Positions 10,182-18,922 of a stretch of DNA of 64,000 nucleotides are shown piece by piece. The stretch lies in assembly GCF_004005865.1 (NCBI RefSeq), contig NZ_SACN01000004.1, positions 124,001-188,000 on the forward strand, given 5' to 3'. The position numbers and the translations under genes were made by a program. The notes beneath the pieces were generated by a model. The model ran no database searches and had not been told where the DNA came from. It worked only from the letters and a program-made list of their open reading frames with translations. This DNA comes from Sphingomonas crocodyli (GTDB lineage Bacteria > Pseudomonadota > Alphaproteobacteria > Sphingomonadales > Sphingomonadaceae). How positions within the stretch are numbered: position 1 is the first letter of the stretch; every line of letters begins with the position of its first letter.

Positions 10182-12208
10182 GCAACGGCCTCCGTCTTGC
10201 GCGCGATCGGCAGGAACACGGTGAAGCGCGTCCCCTCCCCTTCGCGGCTCTGCACATCGATCCGCCCGCCCATTGCGGCGATCAGCGCGCGCGCCTCGAA
10301 CGCGCCGATACCGAAGCCTCCGTCCTTGGTCGATGCGAAGGCGTGGAACAGGCGAGTGCGGACGAATTCGATCGACATGCCGACACCATGATCGATCACA
10401 TCGATCGCCGCCATGCCCTCACGCACGCCGACAACGATCTCGATCGCCGCGCCCGCCGGGCTGGCATCGATCGCATTCTGGATCAGGTGGCCGAGCGCCT
10501 GTTCGAGGCGCGCGGGATCGACCATCGCGATCAGATCGGCATCGCCCGAAATCTCGACCGGCGCATCGCGACGCGATCCGATCCGGTCGACCAATGGCAG
10601 CAGGCGCTGCGGGGTCGGCTCCTCGGGCTTGGCGCGATGATGCTGCGACAGGCGCGCGAGCAGATCGTTCATCTTGCCGACCGACGACTGGAGCGTGGCG
10701 ACCATGTCCTTGCGAAATTCGGGATTGTCGGCGTGCCGTTCCGCATTGCGCGCAAGCAGGCTCAACTGGCTCACGAGGTTCTTCACGTCGTGCATGATGA
10801 AGGCGAAGCGGCGGTTGAACTCGTCGAAGCGGCGGGCGTCGGATAAGGCCTCCTGCCCCAGCGCCTCGGCTAGATAGCTCGCCGCCTGCCGCCCGGCGAG
10901 GCGGAGCAGATCGTGATCCTCGGCCTCCAGCGCGCGCGGGCGCCGCGGCTTTTCGAGCAGGACAGCGCCCAGCAGCCGATCATAATGGGTAAGCGGGACG
11001 ACCAGCCACGCCGATGGGGTGGCGGCGATCCAGTCGGGTAGCGCGAAGGCCTCGGGCGGGCTGGCGATCTCGACCGTGCCCGCGCCGAGCAGTGCGCGTC
11101 CAAATGCGGGTTCGGCGGCGCGTTGCGGCGCATCCAGATCGGCCCAGTTCCAGCGCGACGCCGATTCAAGCGCGCCGTCCGCCGCCGCGAGCAGCAGCAG
11201 CCCGCCCGGCGCATCGGGAATGTCGGCGATCGCCTGCACCACCCGTTCGCCCAGCGCGCGATCGTCCCGACCCGGCACGCCGAGCGTATCGGTAAACTGC
11301 CGCCATTCGACGCGATAATCATAATGATGCTGGAACAGGTGACGCGACAGCCCCTGCTTGACCACCGATCGCATCCTGCTGGACGGGAAGAAGGCGAGCG
11401 CGAGCCCGGAAAAGCCGATCGCGATCGTCACCTGACCCAGCCGATCGATCTGGTGGGTGAGGTTGAGCAGCCGCGCCAGCAGCACCATCGCCGCGACATA
11501 TATCGCGATCGCCGTCAGCGGCAGGAAGCGCAACGCGGCCGATCGTGCGGGCGGCAGCCGATCGACCTCCGCCGCGCGGCTGACCGACACGAGCAGGGGC
11601 GCAACCAGAGCGAGGAAGAAGCCGCGCAATGCAAACAGCTCATCGGGCCATTGCTGCCCCAGATAGGCGACGGTGCTGAGGTTCAGATCATAGGCCCAGA
11701 TCGCGGCGAGTGCGGCCATCGGCGATCCGATCCGCCAGCGCGCCTCGGGCGCCGCCGCCGCATAGAGATTGTGCGCGATCAGCAGCGATCCCATCGTCAC
11801 CACGATGCGCAGCGCCACGATCGCGACGACGATCAGATCCTGAATGCGGGGCGATCCGACGAACAGGAAGGGCAGAAGCCGCAGCAGCATGCCCAGCAGG
11901 ATCGCGGCGATGACGATGCCGTAGATCGCAAAAACGGTGCGCCGCCGCCCATCGTCGGCGATCGTCGGCTGGATCGCCGCCATGAAGCCGATCCAGCCCA
12001 GATCGCTGAGATTGCCGCCCAGCCCCGCCGCAACCCCCAGCGGCCCGCGCAAGGTGACCAGCAGGCACCACAGAGCGGTGCTGGCGCAGGCGACGGTCAG
12101 CGCGATCCGCGCGCCGCCCACCTGCCGCATCGTCGCCTGCCACACCACCAGAGCCGCGAACAGGAAGGCCGCGAGGCCATGCCCCCATTCGATGACCAGC
12201 CCGATCAT
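10178..12208 (-). CDS. prsK: PEP-CTERM-type histidine kinase PrsK
   Basis: This 676-residue kinase starts with a membrane domain of about eight to ten hydrophobic segments (residues 1-290), followed by a GAF-like domain and a transmitter. The H box region reads FAFIMHDVKNLVSQLSLLARNAERH; the ATPase has HLIQNAIDAS (N box), DHGVGM and GFGIGAFEARALI. The HDVKN-type H box and the polytopic N-terminus are characteristic of the PrsK family paired with PrsR in XrtA/PEP-CTERM systems. It lies between the sugar transferase gene (four bases apart) and prsR, so all three form one minus-strand operon that probably senses the envelope and controls exopolysaccharide output. Confidence 0.9.
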   Translation of the reverse strand: MIGLVIEWGHGLAAFLFAALVVWQATMRQVGGARIALTVACASTALWCLLVTLRGPLGVAAGLGGNLSDLGWIGFMAAIQPTIADDGRRRTVFAIYGIVIAAILLGMLLRLLPFLFVGSPRIQDLIVVAIVALRIVVTMGSLLIAHNLYAAAAPEARWRIGSPMAALAAIWAYDLNLSTVAYLGQQWPDELFALRGFFLALVAPLLVSVSRAAEVDRLPPARSAALRFLPLTAIAIYVAAMVLLARLLNLTHQIDRLGQVTIAIGFSGLALAFFPSSRMRSVVKQGLSRHLFQHHYDYRVEWRQFTDTLGVPGRDDRALGERVVQAIADIPDAPGGLLLLAAADGALESASRWNWADLDAPQRAAEPAFGRALLGAGTVEIASPPEAFALPDWIAATPSAWLVVPLTHYDRLLGAVLLEKPRRPRALEAEDHDLLRLAGRQAASYLAEALGQEALSDARRFDEFNRRFAFIMHDVKNLVSQLSLLARNAERHADNPEFRKDMVATLQSSVGKMNDLLARLSQHHRAKPEEPTPQRLLPLVDRIGSRRDAPVEISGDADLIAMVDPARLEQALGHLIQNAIDASPAGAAIEIVVGVREGMAAIDVIDHGVGMSIEFVRTRLFHAFASTKDGGFGIGAFEARALIAAMGGRIDVQSREGEGTRFTVFLPIARKTEAVA

Positions 12209-12212
12209 CGGA

Positions 12213-13601
12213 TCAGCGCGCGCCCTCGGCCCAGAGCAGCACGCGCAGCGTCTGGAGGATGATCAGCACGTCGAGGAAGATCGAATAATTCTTGGTATAA
12301 TAGAGATCATATTCGAGCTTGTGGCGCGCATCGTCGAGGCTGGCGCCATAGGGATAGTTGATCTGCGCCCAGCCGGTGATCCCCGGCTTCATCATATGCC
12401 GTTCGGCATAATAGGGGATCTGATCCTCCAGCTCCGCAACGAACTGGGGCCGTTCGGGGCGCGGGCCGACGAAGCTCATCTCGCCCTTCAGCACGGTCCA
12501 CACCTGCGGCAGTTCGTCGACGCGGATGAGGCGGATGATCCGGCCTACGCGCGTCACGCGCGCGTCGCCCTTCTGCGCCCAGATCGCGGCGCCGCCCGCC
12601 TCGGCATCCTGCCGCATCGATCGCAGCTTGAGGATGGAGAACTCCTTGCCGTAGCGACCGACGCGGATCTGGCGGTAGAAGCTGGGGCCGGGGCTTTCGA
12701 GACGGACGATGATCGCGGTGATGGCGATGATCGGCGCGGCGATGATCAGGATCAGCGCCGACACGAAGATGTCGAGCGCGCGCTTCACCACCAGCGACAG
12801 CGACCGGCCCGACGAGAAACCGTCCGAGAAGATCAGGGTCGACGGGCGCACCGTATCGAGATCGATCCGGCCGGTATTGCGCTCGAGGAAGTTCGAAATG
12901 TCGGTGACGTGGACGCCCGTGGTCTTCACGCGGACCAGATCGTTCACCGGCACCGTGTTGCGCCGCTCATCGAGCGCGACGACCACCTCGCTCGCGTCGA
13001 ACCGGTCGACCAGGCCGGTGAGGCTGGGCACGTCGGTGCGGCAGATCGCGGTTTCGATCTGCGGGGGCGCATCCTTCATGTCGACCGCGGCGACGATGGT
13101 GAAGCCCGATCCAGGGCGCATCGACAGGTCCATCACCCGCTTCGCGCGGTTGCCCGCGCCCAACAGCAGCACGCGCCGCTTGAACGTATCGCCGACCACC
13201 CAATTGCCCAGCAAGGCGCGCGCCGAGATCAGCAGGGTGAAGGCGATCAGCACCGCGTAGATCGAATTGGATCGCCACAGGGTGAGTTCGGGCAACAGGA
13301 AGAACAGCATCGAGATCAGGATGAGGCCCAGCGAGATCGCGACCATCAGCCGGGCGGCCGCGAAACGCAGCGTCTGCAGCCCTTCGGGCGTATAGACACC
13401 GACGCCGATCATCGACGCCTGGATCGCGAAGGCGAAGCTCAACAACTGCGGCACCCGCTCGCCCACCGGGGCGGGCATGCTACCCAGCTGCCGCAGACGA
13501 ATGAGCCAGCCCGCCTCCGCCGATGCGATCAGGATCGCAAAGTCGATGACGCACAGCAGCAGCACCGCATAAGGCACATAATGTTTGAAAACGCGGATCA
13601 C
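12213..13601 (-). CDS. Exopolysaccharide sugar-phosphate transferase, TIGR03013/XrtA-associated
   Basis: The 462-residue protein has several N-terminal membrane segments, a nucleotide-binding-like middle domain (RRVLLLGAGNRAKRVMDL) and a C-terminal bacterial sugar transferase domain that begins after a further membrane helix near 275. That domain has the hallmarks of undecaprenyl-phosphate glycosyl-1-phosphate transferases (VKRALDIFVSALILIIAAPII, SPGPSFYRQIRVGRYGKEFSILKLRSM and RPERPQFV). It adds the first sugar phosphate to the lipid carrier for exopolysaccharide synthesis at the inner membrane. The co-operonic PrsK and PrsR point to the XrtA-associated TIGR03013 subgroup. Confidence 0.9.
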   Translation of the reverse strand: MIRVFKHYVPYAVLLLCVIDFAILIASAEAGWLIRLRQLGSMPAPVGERVPQLLSFAFAIQASMIGVGVYTPEGLQTLRFAAARLMVAISLGLILISMLFFLLPELTLWRSNSIYAVLIAFTLLISARALLGNWVVGDTFKRRVLLLGAGNRAKRVMDLSMRPGSGFTIVAAVDMKDAPPQIETAICRTDVPSLTGLVDRFDASEVVVALDERRNTVPVNDLVRVKTTGVHVTDISNFLERNTGRIDLDTVRPSTLIFSDGFSSGRSLSLVVKRALDIFVSALILIIAAPIIAITAIIVRLESPGPSFYRQIRVGRYGKEFSILKLRSMRQDAEAGGAAIWAQKGDARVTRVGRIIRLIRVDELPQVWTVLKGEMSFVGPRPERPQFVAELEDQIPYYAERHMMKPGITGWAQINYPYGASLDDARHKLEYDLYYTKNYSIFLDVLIILQTLRVLLWAEGAR

Positions 13602-13696
13602 GACGCGAACACTAGACGATGTTCCCCCAAACCGATGATGACTATAGCGGCAGCCACATGATGATTCATCTGCTTTAGACGTCCAGATTGCAAACG

Positions 13697-14797
13697 ATGG
13701 AGATCCCCATTTCGACGACCCTCATCACGCCGGTGATCCTGTCCGGCGGATCCGGCACGCGGCTGTGGCCGCTGTCGCGGTCGAAGCGACCCAAACAGCT
13801 GCTCGCGCTGACGGGAAGCGAGACGATGCTGCAGATGACGGCGGGTCGCTGCGTCGACGGCGGCCGCTTCGGCAAGCCGATCATCGTGACCAATGCCGCC
13901 CATGCCGATGATATCGGCGCGCAGCTGACCGCTTCGGGCCAGGCCCCGGCGGCGATCATCACCGAACCCGCCGGGCGCAACACCGCGCCCGCCATCGCGC
14001 TGGCCGCGATCGAGGCGCAGCCCGACGCCGCATTGCTGGTGATGCCCAGCGATCATGTGATCCGCGACGTTCCTGCCTTCCATGCCGCGATCGAGCATGC
14101 ACTGCCGCTGGTCGCCGAAGGCTGGCTCGTCACCTTCGGCATCACCCCCGACGCGCCCGAGACCGGCTATGGCTATATCCAGCGCGGCGAAGCGATCGCC
14201 AACGGCGTCCACCGCGTCGCCGCCTTCGTCGAGAAGCCCGACCGCGCACGCGCCGAGGAATATCTGGCGCGGGGCGACTATAGCTGGAACGGCGGCATCT
14301 TCCTGTTCCGCGCCGACGCCTATCTGGCCGCGCTCGAGCGCCATGCGCCGGCAATGGCCGAGGCCGCACGCGCTTCGATGGCGGGCGCATCGCGCGACGG
14401 CGTGGTCGTAACACCCGAACGCGAGACCTTCCTGGGGTCGCCATCCGAATCGATCGACTATGCGATCATGGAAAAGGACGATCGCGTCGCCGTGGTCCCG
14501 GTCGAAATGGGCTGGTCCGACGTCGGCAGCTGGGATGCGCTGCACGGGCTGGGCGACGATGACGGCGCCGGCAACGTCATCCACGGCGATGTCGTCGCGA
14601 TCGACACCTCGCACTGCCTGATCCGCGGCGAAGGCGTCGTGGTGACGACCGTGGGCGTCAAGGATCTGATCGTGGTCGCGACCCGCGACGCCGTGATGAT
14701 CCTGCCGCGCGGATCGAGCCAGGAGGTCAAGCGCGTCGTCGAACAGCTCAAGGCGCGCGCGCACATCACGCTCGACACGCCGTTTCCGGTGGATTGA
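13697..14797 (+). CDS. Mannose-1-phosphate guanylyltransferase
   Basis: This 366-residue nucleotidyltransferase makes GDP-mannose from mannose 1-phosphate and GTP. The pyrophosphorylase signature GGSGTRLWPLSRSKRPKQLL is at the N-terminus; downstream are the sugar-binding TGYGYI and FVEKPD segments and the end of the mannose-1-phosphate guanylyltransferase fold. The C-terminal isomerase cupin found in bifunctional AlgA/ManC enzymes is absent, so it is the short monofunctional form. The ATG at 13697 is chosen over a TTG nine bases upstream; neither has a clear ribosome-binding site. It diverges from the sugar transferase gene and fits a surface-polysaccharide precursor role. Confidence 0.9.
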   Translation: MEIPISTTLITPVILSGGSGTRLWPLSRSKRPKQLLALTGSETMLQMTAGRCVDGGRFGKPIIVTNAAHADDIGAQLTASGQAPAAIITEPAGRNTAPAIALAAIEAQPDAALLVMPSDHVIRDVPAFHAAIEHALPLVAEGWLVTFGITPDAPETGYGYIQRGEAIANGVHRVAAFVEKPDRARAEEYLARGDYSWNGGIFLFRADAYLAALERHAPAMAEAARASMAGASRDGVVVTPERETFLGSPSESIDYAIMEKDDRVAVVPVEMGWSDVGSWDALHGLGDDDGAGNVIHGDVVAIDTSHCLIRGEGVVVTTVGVKDLIVVATRDAVMILPRGSSQEVKRVVEQLKARAHITLDTPFPVD

Positions 14798-14806
14798 CCG
14801 TTCAAG

Positions 14807-14930
14807 CTCCTCCCCGGCACGGGGAGGTGGCGCGCCGCAGGCGTGACGGAGGGGGCTGGCCACGGGCGACGCATCTGGCCTCTCGCCCCCTCCACCGCTT
14901 CGCGGTCCCCCTCCCCGTTCCGGGGAGGAT
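14807..14930. repeat. GC-rich palindromic intergenic element (family copy 1)
   Basis: This copy of about 124 bases has mirror-image ends (CTCCTCCCCGG and CCGGGGAGGAT) and a middle containing GACGGAGGGGGCTGG and CCCCCTCCACCGCTTCGCGG. The same layout is repeated at 40393-40520 and 47167-47287. It lies between two convergent genes. Confidence 0.85.
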
Positions 14931-14932
14931 TT

Positions 14933-16324
14933 TCAATCGCCCACGAAGCTGAAGGGCGCCATCGCCCGCTCGCGGTCGGAGATCGTCATCGGTCGACCGG
15001 CGGGCGGGCGGGCGCGCTGGATGCAGTCGGCGCGCAGGCATTGGCGGCAGCCAAGCCCGATCGGCTCGGCGGGTGCCGCGCCCAGATCGAGGCCGCGGGC
15101 ATGGGCCAGCGTGCCCGCCTGCGCCGCCGACAGGCCCAGCGCCACGACAAACTCTGCGGTGGGCGCGCCGACGCTGCCCGCTTGGCGCCGTACCGCGCTC
15201 GCCAGCGTCACCCAGCGGGCGGCGTCCTCCAGTTCTGCGAGAGTCACGACGATTTCGCCGGGCCGATCGAAGGCGCGGTGGATGCCCCAGACCGGGCAAC
15301 GCTGCGCGCCTTCGACGAGCGGTGACGCGCTGGCGCCCGCATAGCGCTTGGACGCCTGCCCCGCCCGATCGATCCGCAGCATGAAGAAAGGAAGGCCGCG
15401 CGCGCCCACGCGCTGGAGCGATGTCAGCCGGTGCGCGACCTGTTCGAAGCTCGCGCCGAAGCGGCGCTGGAGCAGTTCGACGTCATAGCCGCTCGCCTCG
15501 CAGGCGCGCAGGAAGCGGCCATAAGGCATCATCAGGGCGGCCGCGAAATAGGCGGTGACGTGGCGGCGATAGAGCCGCTCCGCCGCGCGATTGCCGAAGG
15601 CCGCGCCCTTCACCAGCCCGGCAATTTCGTTCGCCGCCTCGATCCCTGCGAGATGATAGGCGACCTGAAAGGTCCGCGCCGCCGGATCGAGCATTTCGGA
15701 CAATTGCAGCTGGCGCGCATGGAGATCGAGCCGGCTCAGCCGATCGGGCAACGTCTCCATCGGCAATATGCGGATCGACAATTGGTGCCGGGTGCGCAGC
15801 CGTTCGGAGATCGCGCCGTACAGATCGGCCGATCCCATGCGCAGTTCGTCGGCCAGTTCCTCGGCCGCCACATCGAGATCGGCGAAATGGTTGCGCCAGC
15901 GCTCAATCTCGCGTCGGACGGCGAGCATCACCTCGTCGCCCTCGCCCCCGCTCGCCTGCCCGCCCTGCTGCCAGCGATCGAACAGGCGGCTGAACGCCTC
16001 GGCCGCGCCCGGCGCATTGTCGATCCACGCCTCCAGTTCGGCGCGGTCGATCGATATGTCGGAAAAGAGCGGATCTGACAGCCGCCGTCGCAACGCCGCC
16101 GATCCACCGCCCGGCTCGTCCTGCGCCAGACTGCGCACGTCGAAGTCGAAAAGGTCGGCGAGCTTTAGGATCAGGGTCGCGGTCAGCGGACGGCGATTGC
16201 CCTCGATCAGCGCGAGATAGCTGTCCGAAATGCCCAGCCGCTCGGCCATCGCCGTCTGCGTGAGCGCCTGTTCGCGCCGCAACCGGCGGATGCGCGGCCC
16301 TGCGAAGATGCCTGCCTTTTCCAT
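14933..16324 (-). CDS. XRE-family regulator of the ScfR/RamB short-chain fatty acyl type
   Basis: The 463-residue protein begins with an XRE helix-turn-helix (about 10-62, ALTQTAMAERLGISDSYLALIEGNRRP). A long C-terminal region follows, ending with the Cys-rich segment GLGCRQCLRADCIQRARPP characteristic of RamB/ScfR-type regulators of acetate, propionate and glyoxylate metabolism; a central H-x-x-E-type zinc motif is not evident here. The start is MEKAGIFAGPRIR, whose codon lies inside a perfect palindrome that is a good autoregulatory operator; twelve upstream in-frame codons lack similarity. Isocitrate lyase, the usual neighbour and target, is not in the window. Confidence 0.82.
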   Translation of the reverse strand: MEKAGIFAGPRIRRLRREQALTQTAMAERLGISDSYLALIEGNRRPLTATLILKLADLFDFDVRSLAQDEPGGGSAALRRRLSDPLFSDISIDRAELEAWIDNAPGAAEAFSRLFDRWQQGGQASGGEGDEVMLAVRREIERWRNHFADLDVAAEELADELRMGSADLYGAISERLRTRHQLSIRILPMETLPDRLSRLDLHARQLQLSEMLDPAARTFQVAYHLAGIEAANEIAGLVKGAAFGNRAAERLYRRHVTAYFAAALMMPYGRFLRACEASGYDVELLQRRFGASFEQVAHRLTSLQRVGARGLPFFMLRIDRAGQASKRYAGASASPLVEGAQRCPVWGIHRAFDRPGEIVVTLAELEDAARWVTLASAVRRQAGSVGAPTAEFVVALGLSAAQAGTLAHARGLDLGAAPAEPIGLGCRQCLRADCIQRARPPAGRPMTISDRERAMAPFSFVGD

Positions 16325-16340
16325 GTAAGGAACTTTACAT
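16323..16340 (-). promoter_or_regulatory. Palindromic operator overlapping the ScfR-type start codon
   Basis: ATGTAA (16323-16328) and TTACAT (16335-16340) form an inverted repeat with a six-base spacer that covers the start codon of the regulator. A further TTACAT half-site lies at 16367-16372. Binding by the regulator itself is inference. Confidence 0.5.
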
Positions 16341-16475
16341 ATCGTCAGGTGACTTTTCAATCGGCCTTACATTGGCACATCTTTTTCGCCGCATGGCAGG
16401 CCGCCTTTGCCAATGTCGCCGGTTATCTCCTCACCCATGAGGCGCCACATGGCGTCATGCATATAGGAGATTGAA

Positions 16476-16628
16476 ATGCCCCAGCCCGCCCAGGCCCGCC
16501 CCGTGTTCTCGACCGAGGATTTCGCGCTGCTCAAGCAGGCGGTTGCCCATTATGCGCGCGAAATTCAGGACAAGCCCGAATCGTCGAAGTTCACCAACCT
16601 CTATCATCGCCTCGGCCGCCTCGGCTGA
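16476..16628 (+). CDS. 50-residue conserved-looking small protein
   Basis: An ATG eight bases after AGGAGA opens a 50-codon frame ending in TGA at 16626. The product is a soluble, partly helical peptide: a Pro/Ala/Gln-rich start (MPQPAQARPVFS), a helix TEDFALLKQAVAHYAREI, and the end SSKFTNLYHRLGRLG. Codon use is typical of the surrounding genes (third positions mostly G or C), which supports real coding. It stands alone between the ScfR-type regulator and a response regulator gene and is preceded by about 150 bases of non-coding sequence. I do not recognise a characterised family; the function is unknown. Confidence 0.65.
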   Translation: MPQPAQARPVFSTEDFALLKQAVAHYAREIQDKPESSKFTNLYHRLGRLG

Positions 16629-16719
16629 TCGATCGCCACAGCCGGCGGGCACTTGCCCGCCGGCCTTTTCTGCGTCACAGCTTGTTCGAGGGCATGCCCG
16701 AACGGATGAGGGACTGACG

Positions 16720-17082
16720 GTGAGTGAACCGCCTGCGGGCACACGCGTGCTGATCGTCGAGGATGACGCGATCATCGCGATGACGGCCGAAGACATGCTC
16801 GACGAGCTCGGCTGCGTCACGGCCGCAACCGCCGCGACTCTGACCGAAGCGCTCGCACGCGCCGAGGATACCGATTTCGACATCGCGCTGCTCGACCTCA
16901 ATCTGAAGGACGAATCGAGCCTGCCCGTCGCCGCCCTGCTGCGCGACAAGGGCAAGCCGTTCCTGTTCGCGACCGGCTATGACGGGCTGCCCGCCGACAG
17001 CGGATTCGTCGGATCGCCGCTGGTCGCCAAGCCTTACAGACTGTCGCAGCTTGGCGAGGCGATCGCCGGGGCGCTGGCCTAA
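16720..17082 (+). CDS. Single-domain response regulator
   Basis: The protein is a lone receiver domain of 120 residues. It has the acidic pocket (VEDDAI), the phospho-acceptor Asp in ALLDLNLKDESS, the Thr of FATGYDG and the Lys of VAKPY. There is no output domain, so it probably relays phosphate or acts by protein contact, as do DivK-like or CheY-like regulators. The start is GTG with a GAGG just upstream; the open frame extends further upstream only as an artefact. No kinase gene is adjacent. About 100 bases separate it from the glycine riboswitch leader. Confidence 0.85.
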   Translation: MSEPPAGTRVLIVEDDAIIAMTAEDMLDELGCVTAATAATLTEALARAEDTDFDIALLDLNLKDESSLPVAALLRDKGKPFLFATGYDGLPADSGFVGSPLVAKPYRLSQLGEAIAGALA

Positions 17083-17184
17083 CCGCTTTTCCCCAGCTTT
17101 CTGGCACGCGCCATCATAAGCGCGTTGACTCCGCACTGCACCATAGCCAAGCGTAGGGACGTCGCCGCCGGGCAACCGGCGGAT

Positions 17185-17371
17185 GGCCATGCGGGAGAGT
17201 GCGCCGGGCAACCGGAGCCGCCGAAGGAGCAACCGCCCCGGAATCTCTCAGGTCAAAGGACCGCATGGACATAGCGACGCTCTGGAAAGCGGGCGGCTGT
17301 GCCGTCCCACCGAAGGGGTAAGCCGGTCCTTCCGGCGAAAGCTCTCAGGTTCCGTGACAGAGGGGGCGACG
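17185..17371 (+). promoter_or_regulatory. Tandem glycine riboswitch controlling the gcv operon
   Basis: Two consecutive glycine aptamers are visible. The first (about 17190-17262) has GCGGGAGAGTG, GCCGAAGGAGCAA and AATCTCTCAGGTCAAAGGACCGC. The second (about 17277-17371) has CTCTGGAAAG, ACCGAAGGGGTAAGCC, GGCGAAAGCTCTCAGGTTCCGTGACAGAGGG, written here as its conserved blocks. It sits 55 bases before gcvT. By the known family rule, glycine binding turns on the glycine cleavage operon. A short hairpin just upstream repeats GCCGGGCAACCGG, which is also part of the first aptamer. Confidence 0.93.
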
Positions 17372-17426
17372 GTTTCGAAAGGCGGATTCCGCCTGCCGCG
17401 CCGTCGTCACTGCACGGAGGCCCAAT

Positions 17427-18542
17427 ATGAGCGACGAAGAACCAGCAGACATCATCCAGACCCTGCCGCTGGACGACTGGCACCGCGAACGCGGCGCCCG
17501 CATGGTGCCCTTCGCGGGCTATCACATGCCGATCCAATATGAAGGCATCATGCCCGAACATCTTTGGACACGCGAAAGTGCGGGCCTGTTCGATGTCTCG
17601 CACATGGGCCAACTGTTCCTGACGGGCGACGGGCTCGACGCCGCGCTCGAAGCCGTGCTGCCCAGCGACGTGAGCGGGCTGACCGAAGGCCGCCAGCGTT
17701 ATTCGCTGCTGCTCGATGAGAATGGCGGGATCCTCGACGACCTGATGTTCAGCCGTTTTCCGGGCGGCATCTACATGGTCGTCAACGGTGCGACCAAGTG
17801 GGACGACATCGCCCACCTGCACGAGGCGCTGCCCGAAGAGATCAATATCAACCATCTCGACGAGCGCGCGCTGATCGCGCTGCAGGGGCCGAAGGCGGTC
17901 GACGCACTGAGCCGCCTCGCGCCCGGCGTCGAAAAGCTGGTGTTCATGACCTGCGGCAAGTTCGATCTGGCGGGCACGGAAGCGTGGATCAGCCGATCGG
18001 GCTATACGGGCGAAGACGGCTACGAAATCTCGGTCCAGGCCGAAGAGGCCGAGCGGGTCGCCGACATGCTCTGCGCCGAACCCGAGGTGAAGCCGATTGG
18101 TCTCGGCGCACGCGATTCGCTGCGGCTCGAGGCGGGGCTGCCGCTCTACGGGCACGATCTCGATACCGCGATCGACCCCGCAATGGCCGGCCTCGGCTTC
18201 GCCATCCCCAAGCGCCGCCGCACCGAAGGCGGCTTTCCGGGCGCCACGACCGTTATCAAGCATCTGGCCGAAGGCGCGCCCACGAAGCGCGTCGGCCTGA
18301 AGCTCGCCGGCCGCCAGCCCGCGCGCGAAGGCGCGGAAATCTATGCGGGCGACATGCTCGTCGGAAAGGTGACGTCGGGCGGGTTCAGCCCCAGCCTGCA
18401 GGCGCCGATCGCGATGGGCTTCGTCACCGCCGCGCATGCCGCCACCGACACCGCATTGCAGATCGACGTCCGGGGCAAAAGGCTCGACGCCATTGTCGTG
18501 CCCATGCCCTTCGTCCCCCATCGCTACGTCAGAGGGAGCTGA
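17427..18542 (+). CDS. gcvT: Aminomethyltransferase (glycine cleavage T protein)
   Basis: The 371-residue T protein transfers the methylene group from the lipoyl-bound aminomethyl intermediate on GcvH to tetrahydrofolate, releasing ammonia. Family features are LDDWHRERGARMVPFAGYHMPIQY at the N-terminus, LFDVSHMGQ, the folate-binding YSLLLDENGGILDDL region, and RSGYTGEDGYEI. Length is normal. A GGAGG ribosome-binding site precedes the ATG. It is the first gene of gcvT-gcvH-gcvPA-gcvPB and directly follows the glycine riboswitch. Confidence 0.96.
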   Translation: MSDEEPADIIQTLPLDDWHRERGARMVPFAGYHMPIQYEGIMPEHLWTRESAGLFDVSHMGQLFLTGDGLDAALEAVLPSDVSGLTEGRQRYSLLLDENGGILDDLMFSRFPGGIYMVVNGATKWDDIAHLHEALPEEININHLDERALIALQGPKAVDALSRLAPGVEKLVFMTCGKFDLAGTEAWISRSGYTGEDGYEISVQAEEAERVADMLCAEPEVKPIGLGARDSLRLEAGLPLYGHDLDTAIDPAMAGLGFAIPKRRRTEGGFPGATTVIKHLAEGAPTKRVGLKLAGRQPAREGAEIYAGDMLVGKVTSGGFSPSLQAPIAMGFVTAAHAATDTALQIDVRGKRLDAIVVPMPFVPHRYVRGS

Positions 18543-18545
18543 CCC

Positions 18546-18917
18546 ATGTCCATTTTCTACACCGAAGAGCATGAGTGGATCGCCGTCGAGGGTGGCAGCG
18601 CCACCGTCGGCATCACCGATTATGCGCAGGCCCAGCTGGGCGACATCGTGTTCGTCGAACTGCCCGCATCGGGCCGCGAGCTCAGCAAGGGCGGCGACGC
18701 CGCAGTCGTCGAATCGGTCAAGGCCGCATCGGACGTCTATTCGCCCGTCACCGGCCAGGTGACCGAGGCGAACAGTGCGCTGGAGGAAGATCCCTCGCTG
18801 GTGAACAGCGCGCCCGAAGGCGATGGCTGGTTCTTCAAGCTCACCCTCGCCGATCCGGCCGAGCTCGAAGGTCTGATGGACGCCGCCCAGTACAAGGCCT
18901 TCTGCGACGGGCTCTGA
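18546..18917 (+). CDS. gcvH: Glycine cleavage system H protein
   Basis: This 123-residue carrier protein has the lipoylation site Lys59 in the standard [15 protein letters not shown] context. It shuttles the aminomethyl group between GcvP, GcvT and lipoamide dehydrogenase. It starts three bases after gcvT, with GAGGGAG as ribosome-binding site at the end of that gene. A 144-bp palindromic repeat separates it from gcvPA. Confidence 0.96.
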   Translation: MSIFYTEEHEWIAVEGGSATVGITDYAQAQLGDIVFVELPASGRELSKGGDAAVVESVKAASDVYSPVTGQVTEANSALEEDPSLVNSAPEGDGWFFKLTLADPAELEGLMDAAQYKAFCDGL

Positions 18918-18922
18918 TTGAA

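Noticed and set aside
8820..13601. A complete PEP-CTERM/exosortase system
   Set aside because: Only the regulators and one transferase are present; no exosortase or PEP-CTERM sorting signal was found in the window.
11123..13661. Long plus-strand frames opposite prsK and the sugar transferase
   Set aside because: Arg/Asp/Gln-rich shadow products without domains.
14807..14930. Repeat clusters as a possible CRISPR array
   Set aside because: The repeats are single palindromic units at unlinked sites, not regularly spaced direct repeats, and there are no cas genes.
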